Assembly (NCBI RefSeq): GCF_041434935.1
Contig: NZ_CP107964.1
Coordinates: 5,439,001 to 5,503,000, forward strand
Origin: Kitasatospora sp. NBC_00374
Lineage (GTDB): Bacteria > Actinomycetota > Actinomycetes > Streptomycetales > Streptomycetaceae
DNA: 64,000 bases
Direction: 5' to 3'
The notes beneath the pieces were generated by a model that searched no databases, had not been told where the DNA came from, and worked only from the letters and a program-made list of their open reading frames with translations. Below, piece after piece: positions 60,701-64,000 of this stretch (position 1 is its first letter; each line of letters opens with the position of its first letter). The position numbers and the translations under genes are program-made.

Positions 60701-61510
60701 GGTCGACTCCTTGGCCAGCGAGAACTGGCGCAGCGCACGGGTGATCTTGATCAACTCGGTGCTGTTCGAGGTGATCGCGAGGTCCTGGATGATGTCGATC
60801 AGGTCCTTGATCATCACGTCGTAGCTCGTGATGGTGGCCTGAATGTTGTCCGCGCTGCGGTACGCACTCGTCCGGGCCGCGGTCAGCTGGTTGAGGTCCT
60901 TGCGGACCTGCAGCAGCAGCGTCTTGCCACCGGCGAGGTCGAGCTCGTCGAACTTGTCGGCGCTGGCGTTGAACGCCTTGCTCAGCGCGTCGCTGGTCTT
61001 CCGGGCCTCGACCACGTCGGGGTCGGTCGCGTCGCCCAGCTTCGCGGTGAGCGGGCCGGCGCTGACGTCGCGCTCGGTCTGCAGGGCGTTGGCCAGGGCC
61101 GTCGCCTTACGGGCCAGGTCCGCCAGGTCCTTCATCTGTGCCAGCTGCCGGGAGTTCTCCAGCGAGGTCTGCACCCGGAGGCCGCCGAGCACCAGCGCGA
61201 CCATCACGGGGAGCAGCAGCAGGGCGATCAGACGCGTCCGGATACGCCAGTTGCGCATGGCGAACCGGCTGATGCCGGTGGCCCGGCGGCGGTTCAGCGT
61301 TCCGCGCAGCCTGGATCGGCGGCTCTGCTTGTCGGCGTGCTCGGCGCTGTCCGCGCCGGCGGTGTCACCGGGATCTGGCTCGGAGCCGCCGGAGACCAAC
61401 CGGTCGGCGGCAGCGCCGGTCATCGGTGCTGCCTGGTGGGAGCCTGACATGGGCTCGCGCTGCTCCGGGTCACCCGCGGCGCCGCTGCCCCTCTTGAAAC
61501 GTCCCTGCAC
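57749..61510 (-). CDS. cvnA1: Conservon sensor histidine-kinase-like protein CvnA (cvn1 copy)
   Basis: A 1253-residue membrane sensor. GTG 61510 (MQGRFKRGSGAAGDPEQ) is chosen because AGAGG lies 11 bp upstream as in the paralogue; a farther ATG at 61594 is less likely. Order: basic arm, helix (about 95-113, TRLIALLLLPVMVALVLGG), extracellular NIT-type domain (about 115-395), helix (about 400-421), HAMP, kinase core with FKLDHLATRMRRN near 540, ELLENATSF near 615 and HDTGIGLSP after it. The 500-residue tail is Pro/Gly/Gln/Arg-rich, unlike the Tyr/Gln tail of the paralogue, but ends with the same SRSPDEVRGRLTNLRRG motif and HQER terminus. The sensor domain differs strongly from its paralogue. 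Confidence 0.92.
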   Translation of the reverse strand: MQGRFKRGSGAAGDPEQREPMSGSHQAAPMTGAAADRLVSGGSEPDPGDTAGADSAEHADKQSRRSRLRGTLNRRRATGISRFAMRNWRIRTRLIALLLLPVMVALVLGGLRVQTSLENSRQLAQMKDLADLARKATALANALQTERDVSAGPLTAKLGDATDPDVVEARKTSDALSKAFNASADKFDELDLAGGKTLLLQVRKDLNQLTAARTSAYRSADNIQATITSYDVMIKDLIDIIQDLAITSNSTELIKITRALRQFSLAKESTSMQRALISAALARPGQPDLSTSDETFGIRLQGGEDNALANFTAIYGEGEARAKRAQMSYNQLIADSDRFTKAVLNPNGIQQAESRTYKDWYDAASAKITAEKNIETSLVEDLDGKAQALQSDADTEALVNAALVAIVLIVAIAGAALMARSMVRSLTRLQTAAEDVAERRLPELVKTLSESDPQDVDVTVEPVGVDSADEIGHVAHAFDMVHREAVRLAAEQALLRGNINAMFTNLSRRSQGLIQRQLSLISELESREADPDQLASLFKLDHLATRMRRNGENLLVLAGEDPGRRWTRPVPLVDVLRAAASEVEQYERIELAAVPSTEVAGRVVNDLVHLLAELLENATSFSSPQTRVRVTGHALPDGRVLVEIHDTGIGLSPDDLADINERLASPPVVDVSVSRRMGLFVVGRLSLRHGIRIQLRPSDSGGTTALVMLPIDVTNSADRRGGRPGGPAGPGGKPQRGAGPTPRQQGRPGAAEALAGRQTAALGQGPGSAPTGRPQLGAPKSGGPQGGQQGGQQAGGGLFGGGQPSGGPGNRAGGLPTREVGQALQGGPAPQGGGQSADLPPRRVPGASGAPGAPGAGAGAPGGMPRRGQAPRPQEGQPGRRPAPERPQPRAGAERPENANLFGERPQHGRADQAPAGDQAGGRPQRGPLPGGDAARGGLAPRRPQAPQGRQEQPQPSAESDSESTAQFARPRFEASDIDPRDPLGLGLVEPVLPSVPGPAGQGPQGQVPQQPFAPQQNGQPGGQRPQRPAGAERPQPMALPTGPGDDTQWFRPEDAAEGGRAGGYQPQRPGTTAPGIAPQGRPHQGQAPQGRPQPAPQQRQAPQGGPEQAAQRPAQGQPQAPVQGEAPWRPSANDERWRRAEQLREPSTGGLTTSGLPRRTPQANLVSGTAEASPLTGPQVSRSPDEVRGRLTNLRRGIQQGRQAGTGTNPGAGQAQQGFDGFGGAARGNRPGHDGQRNADGTFGFGPEHQER

Positions 61511-62038
61511 TGGCGTCGCAACCTCTGGACCGGGCGCCCCTCCCGCGAGTGGCGGGATAGGGCGGTGTCGAGTTTTTCCGTGGCATTCCAGCACAGCACG
61601 GGAAGTCCAACAAGGGGCGTTACCCGTCGGTGTCCTGAGCTACCCAGTGCGTGCACCGCCTCACGGACTGTGCGGTAGGGGTGCCGGAATACGGCCCTTT
61701 TCGGACACTTGCCGGATGCATGCCAAGTGGGCTGCGGATCCGTCGGAGTGTCAGAGGTCCCAAAATGTCCGAGATATCCCCTATGTCGATGATTTCTACT
61801 CGCCGGAAATAACCGAGATCGCGGCAATTTTCCCGGGAAAAGTGAGCAAAGTCACACCGCTATGTGTAGCTTTGGTCACGGCGGCTGTGAAAGGAGATCC
61901 TTAACCTTGCTCCGGCGGGCACACGGTGGTGTGCCGCTGTGATTCAGCCTGCCCATCCCGAGGCCCGCCCAAAAGCCCCGACCCCTGCGGGTCGGCCGCG
62001 ACCGAGCGGGCCGACCCATGATCCCGAGGTGTGACGCA
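61511..62038. promoter_or_regulatory. Divergent region between cvnA1 and the 73-residue gene
   Basis: This 528-bp region must contain the cvn1 promoter (minus) and possibly one for the small gene (plus). It has the most AT-rich stretch of the window (about 61750-61880). A perfect 14-bp palindrome, TTTTCCCGGGAAAA, lies at 61828-61841. CACA-N6-TGTG follows at about 61852-61865. AAAGGAG at 61890-61896 precedes a 12-codon frame at 61907-61942 of doubtful reality. An inverted repeat GGGTCGGCC (61989-61997) with GGCCGACCC (62009-62017) lies just before the small gene. Confidence 0.45.
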
Positions 62039-62260
62039 ATGCCCGAGCCGACGAAGGCTTCGAAGTCCACGCTCAACTGCCGCCCCACGGCCAACCCGCG
62101 TCGGACGAGCCTGGCTTCCGTCGAGGACTTCGGCCAGCTGCCCGGCTTCCTCGCCTCGAAGGAGCCCCGCGAGTACGCCGTCGAGCTGCCCGACAGCACG
62201 GCCAACCCGCGCCGCACCAAGCTGATGGTCGCCCCGGCCCCGCGCATCCCGCTGGACTGA
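62039..62260 (+). CDS. Small hypothetical protein with a duplicated TANPRRT motif
   Basis: A 73-residue protein from ATG 62039 with GAGGTG seven bases upstream; ATG 62018 would add seven residues. The sequence carries the heptapeptide TANPRRT twice, in CRPTANPRRTSLASVEDFG near residue 18 and DSTANPRRTKLMVAPAPR near residue 55. The region between them, FGQLPGFLASKEPREYAVEL, is predicted helical. One Cys, no signal peptide and no membrane helix are seen. It has its own strong terminator and shares a divergent region with the cvn1 operon. I do not recognise the family. Confidence 0.7.
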   Translation: MPEPTKASKSTLNCRPTANPRRTSLASVEDFGQLPGFLASKEPREYAVELPDSTANPRRTKLMVAPAPRIPLD

Positions 62261-62271
62261 TCCTCAACTCC

Positions 62272-62313
62272 CGACAGGGGCGCCGACCGCACACGCGGCC
62301 GGCGCCCCTGTCG
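62272..62313 (+). terminator. Terminator after the 73-residue gene
   Basis: CGACAGGGGCGCCG (62272-62285) pairs perfectly with CGGCGCCCCTGTCG (62300-62313), 11 bp after the stop. Confidence 0.9.
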
Positions 62314-62514
62314 TCTGTCCGGCGGCCTGCCGGGCGGGTCGCCGGCCGCCGGCCCGTCGGCGGTTCGCCCGGCCTCGGAGCGCCCCCGCCCGCCGTGAGC
62401 CGGTGGGCGACGGCCCACGCGATAGCCTGGGGACGATCGAGCGGGGCCCCGATCCGCGGGCTCCGCCAGCGTCCGGGCGCCCCGGCGGCCGACGAACCGA
62501 GAGGTTGCTGGGCA

Positions 62515-63315
62515 GTGCGCATTGCCAGGTTCTCCGTCCGGGAAGGAAGCCCTGCCGCCGGCAGCGTCTCCTTCGGTGTGGTCGAGGGCGATCCCTCGAA
62601 GCCCGACTCGCTGGTGCTGCACGCGCTGGCCGGGCACCCGTTCGGGGCTCCCCAGCCGACCGGTGAGAGCTACCGCTTCCAGGACGTGCGGCTGCTGGCC
62701 CCGATGCTCCCCAGCAAGATCGTCGCGGTCGGCCGCAACTACGCGGCGCACGCGGCCGAGCTGGGCAACCAGGTCCCGGACGTCCCGCTGACCTTCTTCA
62801 AGCCCTCCACCTCGGTGATCGGCCCGACCGAGGCCATCGCGTACCCGCCGTTCTCCTCGGACGTCCAGCACGAGGCCGAGCTGGCCGTGGTGATCGGCCG
62901 GATGTGCCGCGAGGTCCCGGTCGACCGGGTGCCCGAGGTGGTCTTCGGCTACACCTGCGCCAACGACGTGACCGCCCGCGACGTCCAGCAGCGCGAGGGC
63001 CAGTGGGCCCGGGCCAAGGGCTTCGACACCGCCTGCCCGCTGGGCCCGTGGATCGAGACCGACCTGGACCCGTCCGACCTCGCGGTGACCTGCACGGTCA
63101 ACGGCGAACTCCGCCAGGCGGGCCGGACCTCCCTGATGGTCCGTCCGGTCGCCGAGCTGATCGCGCACATCTCCGAAGCGATGACCCTGCTCCCGGGCGA
63201 CGTCATCCTCACCGGCACCCCCGCGGGTGTCGGCCCCATCGGCGTCGGCGACGAGGTCGCCGTCACCATCGAAGGTATCGGCACTCTCGCCAACAAGGTC
63301 ATCTCCCGTGATTGA
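62515..63315 (+). CDS. Fumarylacetoacetate hydrolase (FAH) family protein
   Basis: A 266-residue enzyme from GTG 62515 (MRIARFSVREGSPAAGSVSF), with GAGAGG upstream. The FAH fold is shown by PSKIVAVGRNYAAHAAELGN, the metal ligands in VQHEAELAVVIGR and GYTCANDVTARDVQ, and the C-terminal LLPGDVILTGTPAGVGPIGV. The family hydrolyses or isomerises beta-diketo acids such as acylpyruvates; the substrate is not identifiable here. The gltX gene starts 10 bp after its stop, so the two are likely co-transcribed. Confidence 0.92.
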   Translation: MRIARFSVREGSPAAGSVSFGVVEGDPSKPDSLVLHALAGHPFGAPQPTGESYRFQDVRLLAPMLPSKIVAVGRNYAAHAAELGNQVPDVPLTFFKPSTSVIGPTEAIAYPPFSSDVQHEAELAVVIGRMCREVPVDRVPEVVFGYTCANDVTARDVQQREGQWARAKGFDTACPLGPWIETDLDPSDLAVTCTVNGELRQAGRTSLMVRPVAELIAHISEAMTLLPGDVILTGTPAGVGPIGVGDEVAVTIEGIGTLANKVISRD

Positions 63316-63325
63316 GGCTGTAAGC

Positions 63326-64000
63326 GTGGCTAACTCTGAGCTGGACCCGACCGTCCGGGTCCGCTTCTGTCCCTCCCCGACCGGCAACCCGCACGTCGGC
63401 CTGGTCCGTACCGCCCTCTTCAACTGGGCCTTCGCCCGCCACCACGGCGGCACGCTGGTCTTCCGGATCGAGGACACCGACGCGGCCCGCGACTCCGAGG
63501 ACTCCTACAACCAGCTGCTCGACGCCATGCGCTGGCTCGGCTTCGACTGGGACGAGGGCCCCGAGATCGGCGGCCCGCACGCGCCGTACCGCCAGTCGCA
63601 GCGGATGGACATCTACGCGGACGTCGCCCGCCGCCTCAAGGAGGCCGGCCACGCGTACGAGTGCTACTGCTCCACGGAGGAGCTGGACGCCCGCCGCGAG
63701 GCCGCCCGGGCCGCCGGCCGGCCCAGCGGCTACGACGGCCACTGCCGCGCGCTGACCGCCGACCAGGTCGAGGTCTACCGGCAGGAGGGCCGGCAGCCGA
63801 TCGTCCGGTTCCGGATGCCCGACCACACCCTGACCTTCGACGACCTGGTCCGCGGCCCGGTCAGCTTCGACCCGAAGGACGTCCCGGACTTCGGCATCGT
63901 CCGGGCCAACGGCGCGCCGCTGTACACCCTGGTCAACCCGGTCGACGACGCGCTGATGGAGATCACCCACGTCCTGCGCGGCGAGGACCTGCTCTCCTCC
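63326..64000 (+). CDS. gltX: Glutamyl-tRNA synthetase (partial, 3' end outside window)
   Basis: Attaches glutamate to tRNA(Glu) and, in organisms that use GatCAB, also to tRNA(Gln). The first 225 residues are visible from GTG 63326 (MANSELDPTVRVRFCPSPTG), with GAGG eight bases upstream; GTG 63308 is an alternative that overlaps the FAH gene. The class I HIGH motif appears as GNPHVGL, and other landmarks are FRIEDTD, YRQSQRMDIY and CYCSTEEL. The visible part ends in ITHVLRGEDLLSS. With gatCA-gatB in the same window, the indirect Gln-tRNA pathway is represented. Confidence 0.97.
   Translation, partial: MANSELDPTVRVRFCPSPTGNPHVGLVRTALFNWAFARHHGGTLVFRIEDTDAARDSEDSYNQLLDAMRWLGFDWDEGPEIGGPHAPYRQSQRMDIYADVARRLKEAGHAYECYCSTEELDARREAARAAGRPSGYDGHCRALTADQVEVYRQEGRQPIVRFRMPDHTLTFDDLVRGPVSFDPKDVPDFGIVRANGAPLYTLVNPVDDALMEITHVLRGEDLLSS

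Noticed and set aside
57761..61447. A 1228-residue plus-strand frame opposite cvnA1 (and the similar one at 52321-55893)
   Set aside because: Both are mirrors of CvnA, whose helices and kinase boxes are clear; the mirror frames show repetitive Leu/Val/Gly composition only.

Overview
The window is chromosomal DNA of a high-GC actinomycete, almost certainly a Streptomyces or Kitasatospora species. The codon third positions are strongly G/C, GTG starts are frequent, and the gene order from sdaA to gltX matches what I recall of the Streptomyces coelicolor core region around SCO5469 to SCO5547. The clearest lineage marker is a pair of 'conservons' (cvnABCD operons). I found no transposase, integrase, phage gene, rRNA, tRNA or CRISPR array. 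The window starts inside sdaA and ends inside gltX.

Layout. (a) 1-4526, minus strand: a serine/glycine operon gcvT-gcvH-glyA-sdaA behind a tandem glycine riboswitch. Two SseB-like genes diverge from it (4688-6518). (b) 7095-13128: a five-gene oligopeptide ABC importer in the order permease, binding protein, permease, ATPase, ATPase. (c) 13407-15653: a ferritin-like protein, a TRIC-type channel and an IclR regulator that overlaps the channel gene tail to tail. (d) 15788-22973: cysteine desulfurase and mnmA (a sulfur relay to tRNA), a LOG-family protein, a short-chain dehydrogenase, a MetE-like protein and ligA. (e) 23312-35786: two GGDEF-EAL proteins (RmdB-like and CdgF-like) flank the gatCA-gatB amidotransferase genes and a LAL-type LuxR regulator. 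(f) 35820-50384: branched-chain amino acid genes ilvB-ilvN-ilvC, leuB, ilvE and cimA, with serA. Two of these units begin with a short leader peptide rich in Ile/Leu/Val followed by a terminator, the layout of transcription attenuation. A subtilase, a 52-residue protein and a Uma2-family nuclease-like gene lie among them. (g) 50457-61510, minus strand: two tandem conservons. (h) 62039-64000: a 73-residue protein, an FAH-family hydrolase and the start of gltX.

How the parts work together. The left end controls one-carbon and serine/glycine flux through glycine sensing. The middle makes and degrades c-di-GMP: the RmdB-like protein keeps a complete EAL site, whereas the CdgF-like protein keeps its GGDEF and I-site but has lost the EAL catalytic aspartates. 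The right half builds branched-chain amino acids under attenuation control.

The most striking observation is in the conservons. The GTPase gene (cvnD) is repeated without a difference I can see over 611 bp, and the roadblock gene (cvnB) over 435 bp with one difference, while the sensor kinase (cvnA) and DUF742 (cvnC) genes between them have diverged. This looks like recent gene conversion of the output modules only. Gene names for cvn1/cvn2, rmdB and cdgF rest on recalled synteny plus domain content, not on a database search.
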